Positions 24,443 through 33,636 are shown, counted from the first letter of the stretch. The stretch is 64,000 bases of DNA from Trebonia sp963771985 (GCA_963771985.1 CAVYVO010000014.1:561318-625317), one strand, 5' to 3'. Numbers and translations: made by a program. The notes: generated by a model from the sequence alone, not told the origin.

Positions 24443-26123
24443 GAGGGAAGGGGGAGGAGGGGGGCGCGGTGGGAGGATGCCGCTTTCGTTCGGGAGATAA
24501 GGAAACAGGAGCGGCGCGGGCGGTGATGTCCGAAGTGCGGACGCCAGCCGGAAGCGTGCCGTAGGCGTGCCCGCGATCGCCGGCCAGGCGGGTGGCGGCG
24601 AAGGCGTCGGCGACGGCGGGGTGGCCGTGGCGGACGAGCAGGGCCGCCTGGAGGGTGACCGCCATGGCTTCGGCGAGGCGGCGGGCGGCGGCCTCCGAAG
24701 GGTCGGCGGCGTCCTTGCGCAGCCTCGCGATCGCGTCGTCGAGGCGACGGTCCGCGCCCGCGGACGCGTCAAGCTCGGCGAAGAAGGCCTCGGCGGATTC
24801 GGGCTGACGGGTCAGGGCGCGCAGCGCGTCGAGCGCGGCGACGTTGCCTGAGCCCTCCCAGATCGACCCGAGCGGGGCCTCGCGGTACAGGCGGGGCATG
24901 CCGGATTCCTCGACGTAGCCGTTGCCGCCCAGGCACTCGAGGGCCTCGGCGGCGTGCCCGGGGGCCTGTTTGCACACCCAGTACTTGGTCACCGCGAGCG
25001 CCAGGCGGCGGAACGCGGCCTCCTGCTCGTCGCCGGCCGCGGCGCGGTCGCTGGCGCCGGCGAGCCGCATCGCGACGGTGGTGGCCGCCTCGGACTCGAC
25101 CGCCAGGTCGGCGAGCACGTTCGCCATCAGGGGCTGGTCGATCAGCGCATTGCCGAACGCCCTGCGGTGCCTCGCGTGGTGGGCGGCGTGGAGCACGCCC
25201 AGGCGCATGCCGGTCGCGGCGGCGAGCACGCAGTCCAGCCGGGTGGAGTTGACCATCTCGATGATCGTGCGGACGCCGCGGCCCTCCTCGCCGACCAGCC
25301 ATGCCGTCGCGTCGTCGTACTCGACCTCGGCGGAGGCGTTCGAGCGGTTGCCGAGCTTGTCCTTCAGGCGCATCAGGCGCATGCCGTTGCGGGTGCCGTC
25401 GGGGAGCACCCGGGGCAGCAGGAAGCAGGACAGACCGCTGTCCGGCGTCTGGGCGAGGACCATGAACAGGTCGCCCATCGGGGCGGACGTGAACCACTTG
25501 TGGCCGGTGATCCGGTAGGTGCCGTCGGTTTGCCCGACCGCGGTCGTGGTGTTGGCGCGGACGTCGGAGCCGCCCTGCTTCTCGGTCATCGACATGCCCG
25601 CGAGCAGGCCGCGCTTGGTCAGCGGCGGACGGAGCCCGAAGTCGTAGTCAGGCGCGGCGAGCAGCGGCTCGAATTGCTTCGCCAGCTCGGGGGCGTGCCG
25701 TAGCGCGGGGACGATCGCGTAGGTCATCGAGACGGGGCACAGGTGCCCGGCCTCGGCCTGACCCCAGACGTACATGCCCGCCGCGCGGGCCACGTGGGCG
25801 CCCGGGGTGATGTCCTGCCACGGCGACGCGTGCAGGCCGCTTTGCACGGCTATTGTCATCAGGTCGTGCCATGCGGGATGGAACTCCACCTCGTCGACGC
25901 GGTGGCCGTACCGGTCGTGGGTACGGAGTTTCGGCGGGTTCTCGTTGGCGAGGCGGCCGTTCTCCTGTGCTTCCTCGCTGCCGGCCAGGCGGCCGAGTTC
26001 CGCGATGCCGGGTGTCGCCCAGCCGGCGCCCTCGCGGTCGAGCGCGTCCCGCAGGGTCAGATCGTCCGACGCGTCGTAGGGGGCCAGCGGGGGCGGCTGG
26101 TTGGTGACCTCGTGCGTAGCCAT
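24438..26123 (-). CDS. AidB-like acyl-CoA dehydrogenase family flavoprotein
   Basis: 561 residues. N-terminal segment typical of AidB (QPPPLAPYDASDDLTLRDAL), then an acyl-CoA dehydrogenase core with MSMTEKQGGSDVRANTT for FAD/substrate contacts, GHKWFTSAPMGDLFMVLAQT, and C-terminal helices with ALECLGGNGYVEESGMPRLY and GSIWEGSGNV. AidB-type proteins bind FAD and DNA and are linked to alkylation stress; catalytic acyl-CoA activity is often weak. The tail beyond GTLPAGVRTSDITARA is low-complexity and is encoded by repeat-derived DNA, so the normal C-terminus is probably near residue 538. It is 6 bp downstream of the alpha/beta hydrolase and likely in an operon with it. Confidence 0.87.
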   Translation of the reverse strand: MATHEVTNQPPPLAPYDASDDLTLRDALDREGAGWATPGIAELGRLAGSEEAQENGRLANENPPKLRTHDRYGHRVDEVEFHPAWHDLMTIAVQSGLHASPWQDITPGAHVARAAGMYVWGQAEAGHLCPVSMTYAIVPALRHAPELAKQFEPLLAAPDYDFGLRPPLTKRGLLAGMSMTEKQGGSDVRANTTTAVGQTDGTYRITGHKWFTSAPMGDLFMVLAQTPDSGLSCFLLPRVLPDGTRNGMRLMRLKDKLGNRSNASAEVEYDDATAWLVGEEGRGVRTIIEMVNSTRLDCVLAAATGMRLGVLHAAHHARHRRAFGNALIDQPLMANVLADLAVESEAATTVAMRLAGASDRAAAGDEQEAAFRRLALAVTKYWVCKQAPGHAAEALECLGGNGYVEESGMPRLYREAPLGSIWEGSGNVAALDALRALTRQPESAEAFFAELDASAGADRRLDDAIARLRKDAADPSEAAARRLAEAMAVTLQAALLVRHGHPAVADAFAATRLAGDRGHAYGTLPAGVRTSDITARAAPVSLSPERKRHPPTAPPSSPFPP

Positions 26124-26129
26124 CGGGTG

Positions 26130-27197
26130 TTACCGCCTTAGGTAATCGGCCAGCCAGTCGGCCATCCGGGATCTGGACTCGTAGGCGCGGTTGGTCACGC
26201 CGTGGCTGCCGTCGGTGTAGAGGACGAGTTCGGCACCCGGAGCCTCCTTGGCGAGGCGCTCCTGGTGGTAGGCGGGCACGATCCTGTCCCGGGCGCCGCC
26301 CACGACCAGCAGCGGCGTGGTGATGCGGGCGGCGGCGTCCTCCAGGGTGAGCTCGGCGGCCTTCGCCCGCGCCTCCTCGTCGGTGGCGGCGTGGGCGCGG
26401 ACCTTGAAGGTCTCACGGGTCTGCACCGGTAGTTCGTCCCAGTCCAGGTCGAAGCGGTAGGGGCCGGCGAGGGCGACGACCGCCTTGAGGCGCGGCTCGT
26501 AGGCGGCGGCGCGGGCGGCGTAGTAGCCGCCGAGGCTGACGCCGAACAGGCCGATGCTGCTGTTATCAACGTCGGCGCTTGTTTTCAGGTAGTCGACCAC
26601 CGCGGTGGCGACCTTCTCGTAGGCGGGCTCGATCGGCAGCTCGTACTCCGACTCGCCCTGCCCCGGGCCGTCGACCGCGATCGTGGCCAGGCCGCGGGCC
26701 AGGAAGTACTCGGCGGTGGCCTGCAGCTCCTCCTTGGTGGAGTCCAGGCCGGGGACCATGATGACGACCGGCGGCCTGCGGCCGTTCGGGACGCGCAGGT
26801 AGGCGGCCAGGGTGGTGCCTTTGTACGGGATGTGCACGAGCTGGGCGGGCGGGGTGAGCGCGGCGGCGCCATTGTGGTAATCGGCGACGGCGCGGTCGTG
26901 CGCGGCGCGCTGCTCGTCCGGGTGGCCGACGAAGACGAACTTGCCCCAGTGCCAGGCCAGGGCGGCGCGCCGCCAGGCGCCGGCGGCCGTCTCGTCATGC
27001 CCGGCGTCTTCGGCGCTCTCGGCGAGTTGCTCGTAGCGCGCGGCGGTGTTGCCCCACTCCTTGCACCAGTCGTCCCACCGGGTGATCCGGCTCAGTGTCT
27101 CGGTGAAGTCGGCGTAGTCGGTGCCGTTGGACGTGAAGCGGAAACCCCAGTGCGCGGCCGCGTCGGCGACGCGGGCGTCCGGCTGCTCTTGTGCCAT
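26130..27197 (-). CDS. alpha/beta hydrolase with N-terminal helical cap
   Basis: 355 residues. The first ~125 are a helical cap (RWDDWCKEWGNTAARYEQLAE); then the hydrolase core shows VVIMVPGLDSTKEELQ (oxyanion strand), DGPGQGES, the nucleophile elbow GVSLGGYYAAR (Ser in GVSLGG), GGARDRIVP for the acid, and DGSHGV for the His. This matches the FrsA/2,6-dihydroxypseudooxynicotine-hydrolase-like group, which can cleave carbon-carbon bonds or esters. I start at the ATG at 27197; the open frame reaches to 27662 but overlaps the next gene and is compositionally a shadow. It precedes the AidB-like gene by 6 bp, same operon. Confidence 0.85.
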   Translation of the reverse strand: MAQEQPDARVADAAAHWGFRFTSNGTDYADFTETLSRITRWDDWCKEWGNTAARYEQLAESAEDAGHDETAAGAWRRAALAWHWGKFVFVGHPDEQRAAHDRAVADYHNGAAALTPPAQLVHIPYKGTTLAAYLRVPNGRRPPVVIMVPGLDSTKEELQATAEYFLARGLATIAVDGPGQGESEYELPIEPAYEKVATAVVDYLKTSADVDNSSIGLFGVSLGGYYAARAAAYEPRLKAVVALAGPYRFDLDWDELPVQTRETFKVRAHAATDEEARAKAAELTLEDAAARITTPLLVVGGARDRIVPAYHQERLAKEAPGAELVLYTDGSHGVTNRAYESRSRMADWLADYLRR

Positions 27198-27222
27198 GGC
27201 CTTGATGCTAATGCGCTGGCTC

Positions 27223-27300
27223 GCCGTCGCCCAGCGCGCGGGCCGTCGCCCAGCGCGGGCCGCGGCGGCGCGCGCCGGGCGGGGCGGCGCGCGCCGGGCG
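27223..27300. repeat. GC-only tandem repeats between hydrolase and GH16 genes
   Basis: GCCGTCGCCCAGCGCG occurs twice (27223 and 27242, 19-bp period), followed by a 12-bp palindrome CGGCGCGCGCCG repeated twice (27266 and 27285, again 19-bp period). The stretch contains no gene and may terminate the upstream glucanase operon. Confidence 0.7.
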
Positions 27301-27315
27301 ACAGCTGTCAGCTGG

Positions 27316-28584
27316 TCATGGCAGGTTCCACTGCTGATTGGCGTTGCCGGTACAGTCCCAGATCTCCAGCTGCGTCCCCCACGTGGTGGACCAGCCGGTA
27401 TCGTCCAGGCATTTACCTGATTGCGGGTTATAAAGCGCGCCGTCGCTCTGCGGCACCCAGGTCTGCGCGCCCGACCCGTTGCAGTAGTACAGGTCGACAA
27501 GGGTGCCGTCCGCCGTGCCGCCGGCGTAGATGTCCATGCACATGCCGAACGCCTGGAGGGTGTCGTTCGCGGTGTCGAACGTCCACTCCTGCGCACCAGT
27601 GCCGTTGCAGCCCCAGATCTGCACCGGGTTGTAGTTGGCGGTGCTCGAGTACCGGTCGTCAAGGCACAGCCCGTCGTACCCGGTGACCGGCCCGGTCGGT
27701 CCTAGCGCGGCGCCCGTCGATTGGTACGCGGCGACGTAGGCGACGCTCATGGTGCCGCCCGAGGTCGTCGCGCCCGTCGGGGTCGTGCAATTACAGACCC
27801 CGTTCGGATAGCCGCCGCCGATGGCCAGGTCGAGGATGATCGACATGTTGTGGTCGAACGCCGCCTGCCAGGTCGCGGTGCCGACCTGGCTCTCGGACAC
27901 GCTGTAGTACGCGTTGCCGTCGAGGTAGAAGGTGATCGACTCGTCGGACGTGTTGGTGCGGTTGAGGATCATCGTGTAGGTGTGATAGCCGGACTGGCAG
28001 CCGCCGCACGGCTGGAGGCCGCTGCCGATCCCGTTCGGCTCGCCGCACGGGCCGCCGGGGTCGGTGCCGCAGTGGATGGTGCCGGACACCTCGGACAGCG
28101 AGTTGACGTCCTCCATGATGTCGATCTCGCCGTTCTCCGGCCACTGGCCGGGCCCGAGCATCCAGAACGCGGGCCAGTAGCCCAGGCCGCCGGCCGGCTG
28201 CTGGATGGACGCGGTCACCTCGAGTTCCCCGCCGGCCGGCGCGCCGACGTTCGGGCTGGTCGTCTGGATGCGGCCGGAGGTCCACGAGCCGCCGTTGTCG
28301 AGCGCGGTGATGTCCAGGTGGCCGTTGCCGTCCAGGTAGACGTTGCTGCTCGAGTTCGTCATGGTCTCGATCTCACCGGTGCCGAAGCTTGAGCCGGGCC
28401 CGGTGTCGTACATCCAGTTGTAGGACGGAGCGCTGCCGACGGGCCCGGCGAAGTCATCGTCGAACACGGTCGTCCAGCCGGTGCCCGGAGCCGGCGGAGC
28501 GTTGTCGGCCTTCGCGGTGCCGGCCAGGCCTAGCGTTATGAGGGAGACGATCGCGACGACCGCCGTGATCAGCCGGGCGGTCAT
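27316..28584 (-). CDS. secreted GH16 beta-1,3-glucanase with ricin-type lectin (CBM13) domain
   Basis: 422 residues. Signal peptide (LITAVVAIVSLITLGLAGTAKA), then a GH16 jelly-roll, residues ~35-290, with the catalytic motif E153-I-D155-I-M-E158 in WPENGEIDIMEDVN and YWPAFWML just before. This laminarinase-type site cleaves beta-1,3(-1,4)-glucans. Residues ~300-422 form a beta-trefoil with three QxW-like repeats (GAQEWTF, GAQTWVP, NQQWNLP), a carbohydrate-binding module. The start ATG overlaps the stop of the upstream chitinase (TGATG), so translation is coupled. Together they would attack chitin-glucan fungal walls. Confidence 0.92.
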   Translation of the reverse strand: MTARLITAVVAIVSLITLGLAGTAKADNAPPAPGTGWTTVFDDDFAGPVGSAPSYNWMYDTGPGSSFGTGEIETMTNSSSNVYLDGNGHLDITALDNGGSWTSGRIQTTSPNVGAPAGGELEVTASIQQPAGGLGYWPAFWMLGPGQWPENGEIDIMEDVNSLSEVSGTIHCGTDPGGPCGEPNGIGSGLQPCGGCQSGYHTYTMILNRTNTSDESITFYLDGNAYYSVSESQVGTATWQAAFDHNMSIILDLAIGGGYPNGVCNCTTPTGATTSGGTMSVAYVAAYQSTGAALGPTGPVTGYDGLCLDDRYSSTANYNPVQIWGCNGTGAQEWTFDTANDTLQAFGMCMDIYAGGTADGTLVDLYYCNGSGAQTWVPQSDGALYNPQSGKCLDDTGWSTTWGTQLEIWDCTGNANQQWNLP

Positions 28585-29831
28585 CAGCAGGCTCCATCGC
28601 TGTTCCAGGCGCCGTTGACGCCGCCGGGGACTTCGTCGTAGTTCCACTGGTTGGCGGTCCAGTTGTCACCGTTGTAGGAGACCTCGTCGCCTGAGACGTA
28701 GGCGGTGTTGTTGACCCAGGCGGGCGCGCACGAACCGGTCGGGCTGGGGCTCGGACTCGGCGACGGCGAGCCGGTCTGCGACGGGGTGGGGCTGGGGCTC
28801 GGACTCGGGGAGCCGCCGCCTCCTCCCGTGGTGAACGGCTGGAACGCCTGCGTGAAGGCGCCGTTGGCCTGGGTGATCCCGCTGCAGGTGGATTCCGCCG
28901 TGGTCGTGCCCGGGCAGCCGCCGTTGTCCCTGCCTTCCGCCCAGAACGAGAGCAGCGCGATGCCCTGTGCGGCCGCGTACGACTCGACCGTGGACGCGTC
29001 GGCGAGTGTGAGGATCTCGCCGGAGCTGTCATTCTGGCCGATCATCGGCGTGTTCCCGAGCCTGCCGTACGCCGCGGCCGCCGAGATGCCGTAGATGCTC
29101 TCCAGTTGGCCAGCCGTTGCGTCGAGCGCCTGGTTCGCGGCCGTCCCCATCTCGGTGCCCGAGGTGCCGTAGTCCATCGTCATGATGTTGACGACGTCCG
29201 GGGTGAAGCCGTTGGCCAGCGCCGTGGTGAGGACGGACTCGCCGGTGGACGTCAGCCCGGTGGGCAGGACGGGGATCGTGTAGCTGATCTTGAGCGGTAT
29301 GCCGTTGGCGCTCGCCCACGACCGGACCTGATCGAGCGCCTGCGCGGTGAGCGCGAGATCGGAGCTGTTGTACTGCTCGTTGGACTCGATGTCGAAGTCA
29401 AGGTGGGTCACGTTCAGCGTGGTGACCACGGACTCGACCTGCGCGGCCATCGCGCCGGCCGAAGAGCACTGGGCACCAAGGTCGGTGTCGTCGGTGTCCA
29501 CGGTGTATCCGCCGAAGGAGATGCTCACGTCGCCGCCCTCGGCCTGGAGCGCGGAGATCTGGGACTCCCAGCCGGACAGGTTCGGCAGCGACCACTGGCA
29601 GCCGGAGCCGTTGACGAACGCCAGGGTGAAGAACTGCGTCCCGTAGTCGGCGGCGACGGTGGTGAGCGTGGTGTTGCTCAGCCCGGTGTCGACGTACGGG
29701 GCGAACACGTGCGCGGGCCAGGTGGTCGCGGCACGCGCGGGATGAGGGGCCGCTACAACGACGGCGGCGATGCCAGCCGCGCCGAGGGCGATAGCCGCGG
29801 CGGCGGGGATCACGCGGGAGGGTCGGGGCAC
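28584..29831 (-). CDS. secreted GH18 chitinase with C-terminal CBM5/12 domain
   Basis: 415 residues. After a signal peptide (VIPAAAAIALGAAGIAAVVVAA) comes a GH18 TIM barrel with the catalytic DxDxE on one strand (THLDFDIE; D145, D147, E149) preceded by the substrate strand DVSISFGGYT. VVNIMTMDYG and ALLSFWAEGRDN are later family strands. A Ser/Pro linker (about 337-370) joins a small aromatic domain, WVNNTAYVSGDEVSYNGDNW, typical of chitin-binding CBM5/12. The GTG start follows an AAGGAAA ribosome binding site. A palindrome lies 130 bp upstream. First gene of a coupled operon with the GH16 enzyme. Confidence 0.93.
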   Translation of the reverse strand: MPRPSRVIPAAAAIALGAAGIAAVVVAAPHPARAATTWPAHVFAPYVDTGLSNTTLTTVAADYGTQFFTLAFVNGSGCQWSLPNLSGWESQISALQAEGGDVSISFGGYTVDTDDTDLGAQCSSAGAMAAQVESVVTTLNVTHLDFDIESNEQYNSSDLALTAQALDQVRSWASANGIPLKISYTIPVLPTGLTSTGESVLTTALANGFTPDVVNIMTMDYGTSGTEMGTAANQALDATAGQLESIYGISAAAAYGRLGNTPMIGQNDSSGEILTLADASTVESYAAAQGIALLSFWAEGRDNGGCPGTTTAESTCSGITQANGAFTQAFQPFTTGGGGGSPSPSPSPTPSQTGSPSPSPSPSPTGSCAPAWVNNTAYVSGDEVSYNGDNWTANQWNYDEVPGGVNGAWNSDGAC

Positions 29832-29958
29832 TGGGCGGGTTTCCTTTCGCTGAGGATCCGATGGCCAGGCGCCCCCGCAGCCAAAGTGAGACGGCGCGGC
29901 GCGCGTCGTCCCAGGCAGCCGTCCCCTCTCTACGGCACCGCTCTACCTAGCCTTTCTT

Positions 29959-29975
29959 ATAGGAAAGTTTCCTAT
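29959..29975. promoter_or_regulatory. palindromic operator upstream of chitinase operon
   Basis: A perfect 17-bp palindrome, ATAGGAAAGTTTCCTAT, lies about 130 bp upstream of the chitinase start in an AT-rich patch. From memory, GGAAA-TTTCC type palindromes occur upstream of actinobacterial glycoside hydrolase genes; the cognate regulator is not in this window. Confidence 0.55.
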
Positions 29976-30303
29976 TAAATTATGTTAAATTTTGTCGTAA
30001 CGTCGTCGCGATTGTCAATAGCTGATCGCACACGTCGTATCCGACGTTTTCGCGAGCGCGATGCTGTGGCTTCGCGGGCGCGGCGCGCTGCCGCGCGGCG
30101 GCCCGGTGGGCGCAGCCGTCACACAGGTGTGCGACTCCGGCACTTAGGATCCCAAACCGCCCATTTAGCGCCCGTTTTGTCCCATTTGCGGGGAGGATTC
30201 AGATCCTATGTCACCAAACCGTCTCGGACTGTGAGACAGACGTGCCAGGCCCCGACTGCGGGGACTCGGTCAGGCATCCGCACGCTCGCGAGACAATTAG
30301 GGC
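29976..30303. other. non-coding leader between chitinase operon and NhaA gene
   Basis: No gene can be supported. The left part is AT-rich and continues the chitinase control region; the right part is the probable promoter region of the rightward NhaA-DsbA gene. No clear hairpin or tRNA was found. Confidence 0.55.
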
Positions 30304-32268
30304 ATGACCGAGCCCCAGACCGACCCGCAGACAGTCAGCCGGGAGCAGGCAGCCAACGGAGCCGGGACCGGAACCGAAGCTGGAACCGAAGCGCAGCAGC
30401 CCGCGCGGACCTTGTGGGCGCCGTTGCGGAAGACGCCGCTGCGCCAGTTCCTGCAGACCGAGACCGGCAGCGCCGCCATCCTCGCCGCCGCGGTGGTCGT
30501 CGCCCTGATCTGGGCGAACGTGAGCGGTTCGACCTACCAGCGGGTCTGGGGCACCGAGCTGGCGATCCGCGTCGGCGGCCACGGCATGTCGATGGACCTG
30601 CGGACGTTCGTGAACTCCGGCCTGATGGCGCTGTTCTTCCTCGTCGTCGGGCTGGAGGCACGCCGCGAATGGGACATGGGCGAGCTGCGGATCCGCAGCC
30701 GGCTGACGCTGCCGCTGCTGGCCGGGCTCGGCGGCATGCTCGTCCCGATCGCGATCTACCTCGCCATCAACGCCGGGCGGCCCACCGCGCACGGCTGGGG
30801 CGCCGCGATGTCCACCGACACCGCGTTCGCGCTCGGCGCGCTGGCCCTCGCGGGCGGCAGCCGACTGCCGGACCGGGTGCGCACCTGGCTGCTGACGTTC
30901 TCGGTCGTCGACGACCTGGCCGGGATCGCGGTCATCGCGATCTTCTACAGCAGCCACGTCAAACTCGTGCCGTTGCTGATCGGCGCCGCGCTGCTCGCGG
31001 TCAGCGGGTACGTCAGGCGCCGCGGCGTGCGCAACGGCCCGGTCTACCTGCTCCTCGGACTGGCCGCCTGGGTGGCGTTCTTCAACTCCGGGATCGACCC
31101 CATCGTCACCGGGCTGGTCATCGGCCTGCTGACGTGCGCGTACCCGGCGACACGAGCAGACCTCGAGCAGGCCACCGAAACGTTCCGGCTGTTCCGCGAG
31201 CAGCCCACCGCGCGGCTGGCGGCCGAGGCCCGCGAGGTGGTGCGCACCGCGATCTCGCCCAACGAACGGCTGCAGGAGCTGTACCACCCCTGGACCAGCT
31301 ACGTGATCGTCCCGCTCTTCGCGCTGGCCAACACCGACATCGTGATCAGCGGCTCGTTCCTGGCGAACGCGTACACCTCCCCCGCCACGCTCGGCATCAT
31401 GATCGGGTACCTGGCGGGCAAGCCGATCGGCACCGCGGGCACGGCGTGGCTGGTCAGCAAGCTCACCAAGGGGCGCGTCGCTCCCCCGGTCGGCTGGGGG
31501 GCGATGATCGGCGCCGGCGCGGTCGCCGGCATCGGGTTCACGGTCTCGCTGCTGATCGCGTCGCTCGCGTTCACCGGGACCGAACTGGCCGAAGCCAAGC
31601 TCGGTATCCTCTCCGGCGCCATCTTGGCGGCGGTCTTGACCTGGGTCATCTTCCGCGGCATCAACCTGCTGCCGCCGCGGACCAGGCTGCGGGCGCTGCT
31701 CGGCACCACGACGACGATCACCGACCTGGCCGTGCCCGTCGACCCGGACCGGGACCACATCCGCGGGCCGAAGGGGGACGACGCGCTCATCACGCTGGTC
31801 GAGTACGGCGACTTCGAGTGCCCGTACTGCGGGCAGGCCGAACCCGCCGTCCGCGAGCTGATCAAGGAGTACGGCGACCTGCGGTTCGTCTTCCGGCACC
31901 TGCCGCTCACCGACGTCCACCCGCACGCGCAGCTGGCGGCGGAAGCCGCCGAGGCGGCCGGCAAGCAAGGCAAGTTCTGGGAGATGCACGACACGCTCAT
32001 GGACCACCAGGGCGCGCTCAACGCGCCCAACCTGGTCAGGTACGCCGGCGAGCTCGGTCTCGACACCGAGAAGTTCGCCGCCGCCCTGCGCAAACACGTC
32101 GGCGCCGCCCGGATCGCCGAGGACGTGGACTCCGCGGACCTGGCCACCGTCTCCGGGACCCCGACGTTCTTCATCAACGGCATCCGGCACTACGGCGCCT
32201 ACGACCTCGCCACGCTGACGGAGGCCGTGCGCACCGCCAAGGGCCGGGCGGTCCTCGGCGTGCGCTAA
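30304..32268 (+). CDS. nhaA: NhaA Na+/H+ antiporter fused to DsbA-like thioredoxin domain
   Basis: 654 residues. Residues ~40-450 are NhaA: LRTFVNSGLMALFFLVVGLE, the STDTAFALGALALAG block and SVVDDLAGIAVIAIFY (the two Asp of the ion site lie in VVDD). Residues ~490-654 form a DsbA-type thioredoxin fold with C506-P-Y-C509 in GDFECPYCGQAEP and the cis-Pro loop SGTPTFFING. The antiporter exports sodium for protons; the fused domain is a thiol-disulfide module, a fusion known in actinobacteria. No ribosome binding site is strong, but the ATG at 30304 fits. The amidohydrolase gene follows after 41 bp. Confidence 0.92.
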   Translation: MTEPQTDPQTVSREQAANGAGTGTEAGTEAQQPARTLWAPLRKTPLRQFLQTETGSAAILAAAVVVALIWANVSGSTYQRVWGTELAIRVGGHGMSMDLRTFVNSGLMALFFLVVGLEARREWDMGELRIRSRLTLPLLAGLGGMLVPIAIYLAINAGRPTAHGWGAAMSTDTAFALGALALAGGSRLPDRVRTWLLTFSVVDDLAGIAVIAIFYSSHVKLVPLLIGAALLAVSGYVRRRGVRNGPVYLLLGLAAWVAFFNSGIDPIVTGLVIGLLTCAYPATRADLEQATETFRLFREQPTARLAAEAREVVRTAISPNERLQELYHPWTSYVIVPLFALANTDIVISGSFLANAYTSPATLGIMIGYLAGKPIGTAGTAWLVSKLTKGRVAPPVGWGAMIGAGAVAGIGFTVSLLIASLAFTGTELAEAKLGILSGAILAAVLTWVIFRGINLLPPRTRLRALLGTTTTITDLAVPVDPDRDHIRGPKGDDALITLVEYGDFECPYCGQAEPAVRELIKEYGDLRFVFRHLPLTDVHPHAQLAAEAAEAAGKQGKFWEMHDTLMDHQGALNAPNLVRYAGELGLDTEKFAAALRKHVGAARIAEDVDSADLATVSGTPTFFINGIRHYGAYDLATLTEAVRTAKGRAVLGVR

Positions 32269-32309
32269 ACAGGTTGAGGCAACTGCATGCATATCGAAGG
32301 GGCGGTGGC

Positions 32310-33524
32310 GTGGCCGGCAACAGCATCGCGATCACGGGCGGGCGGATAGTTCCCATCGAGGGCGAGCCCATCGAGAACGGAACGGTCCTCCTGGTAGACG
32401 GCAAGATCGCGGCTGTGGCGGAGACACGCGTCAAGCCGCCGCCGGGCACGGAGGTCCTGGACGCGACCGGCAAGTGGGTGCTGCCCGGCCTCATCGACGC
32501 GCACGCCCACCTCGGCGTGTACGAGGAGGCCACCGGCTGGGCCGGCACGGACACCAACGAGCTCACCGGCCCGGTGCAGGCCCAGGTCAGGGCGCTGGAC
32601 GCGATCAACCCGGCCGAAGAGGGGTTCCGCGACGCGATCGCCGGCGGGGTACTCGCGGTCAACATCAACCCCGGGTCGGGCAACCCGATCGGCGGCCAGA
32701 CGGTGGCCATCCGCTGCTGGGGACGCACCGTGGACGACATGGTGCTGCGCGAGCCCGCGGGCCTGAAGTCGGCGCTCGGCGAGAACCCCAAGCGCGTGTA
32801 CGGCGACAAGAAGGAAACACCGTCCACCCGGCTGGGCACGGCGGCCGTGATCAGGTCGGCCTTTGTCGAGGCGAGCAACTATCTCGCCAGGCAGGAGTCT
32901 GATGATCAGTCGTCCGAACGTACCGGGCTGACTCCCCGAGACCTGAAACTCGAGGCGCTGGCCCGCGTGCTGCGCCGGGAAATCCCCTGGCGGCAGCACT
33001 GCCACCGCGCCGACGACATAGCGACGGCGATGCGGATCGCGGCGGAGTTCGGGTATGACCTGGTGATCGACCACGGCACCGAGGCATACCTGATCGCCGA
33101 CAAGATCGCCGCCGCCGGGATCCCGGTCGTGATCGGCCCGCTGCTCACCTCGCGGTCGAAAGTGGAGCTGCGGAACCGGTCGCTGGCGAACCCGGGCCGG
33201 CTGGCCGCGGCCGGTGTCACGATCGCGATCACGACCGACCACCCCGTGGTGCCGATCCACTTCCTGATCCACCAGGTGACGCTGGCGGTCAAGGAGGGTC
33301 TTGACCGGGAGACGGCGCTGCGGTCGGTGACCATCAACCCGGCGCGGATCATCGGCGTGGCCGACCGGCTGGGGTCGCTGACCGTCGGCAAGGACGCGGA
33401 CCTGGTCATCTGGTCAGGGGACCCGCTCGACGTGATGTCCCGCGCGGAGGCGGCGTTCATCGGCGGGCGCGAAATCTACCGGTACGACTACTCGCGGCGC
33501 GAAGGCGTCCACGTGACTCCGTGA
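32310..33524 (+). CDS. imidazolonepropionase-like amidohydrolase
   Basis: 404 residues in the metal-dependent amidohydrolase superfamily: a beta-sandwich start SIAITGGRIVPIEGEPIENG, the metal-binding DAHAHLG, HCHRADDIATAM and DHGTEAYLIADK in the barrel, and the catalytic Asp in AITTDHPVVP, ending with the second sandwich strand TVGKDADLVIWSGDPLD. It resembles imidazolonepropionase/aryldialkylphosphatase-like enzymes, substrate unknown. The GTG at 32310 has GAAGGGG at good spacing, which decides the start; the frame happens to be open far upstream through the NhaA gene. It is likely co-transcribed with NhaA and followed by a 49-bp repeat. Confidence 0.87.
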   Translation: MAGNSIAITGGRIVPIEGEPIENGTVLLVDGKIAAVAETRVKPPPGTEVLDATGKWVLPGLIDAHAHLGVYEEATGWAGTDTNELTGPVQAQVRALDAINPAEEGFRDAIAGGVLAVNINPGSGNPIGGQTVAIRCWGRTVDDMVLREPAGLKSALGENPKRVYGDKKETPSTRLGTAAVIRSAFVEASNYLARQESDDQSSERTGLTPRDLKLEALARVLRREIPWRQHCHRADDIATAMRIAAEFGYDLVIDHGTEAYLIADKIAAAGIPVVIGPLLTSRSKVELRNRSLANPGRLAAAGVTIAITTDHPVVPIHFLIHQVTLAVKEGLDRETALRSVTINPARIIGVADRLGSLTVGKDADLVIWSGDPLDVMSRAEAAFIGGREIYRYDYSRREGVHVTP

Positions 33525-33559
33525 GGGGTGGGGGCGCCCGGAGCCTCCAATCAGAGTGT

Positions 33560-33608
33560 GCCGATTGCGCGATCGACCCGCTCTAGTGTGGTCGGTTGCG
33601 CGATCGGC
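33560..33608 (-). repeat. 49-bp paired-palindrome element, copy 3
   Basis: GCCGATTGCGCGATCGAC (33560-33577) and GTCGGTTGCGCGATCGGC (33591-33608), with a 13-bp spacer CCGCTCTAGTGTG. The spacer is the complement of the CA..AGAGCGG form, so this copy is inverted. It sits between two convergent genes. Confidence 0.88.
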
Positions 33609-33636
33609 CTGCTGGCTCCCCTGGAATGGGCTGGCG

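Noticed and set aside
30211..32292. A 693-codon leftward frame opposite NhaA
   Set aside because: Composition is typical of antisense shadows in high-GC genes, with no domain. NhaA on the other strand is certain.
29982..32309. A very long rightward open frame preceding the amidohydrolase
   Set aside because: It overlaps NhaA in another frame, is full of Arg/Gly/Pro and lacks any domain until the amidohydrolase start at 32310. It is a high-GC shadow.
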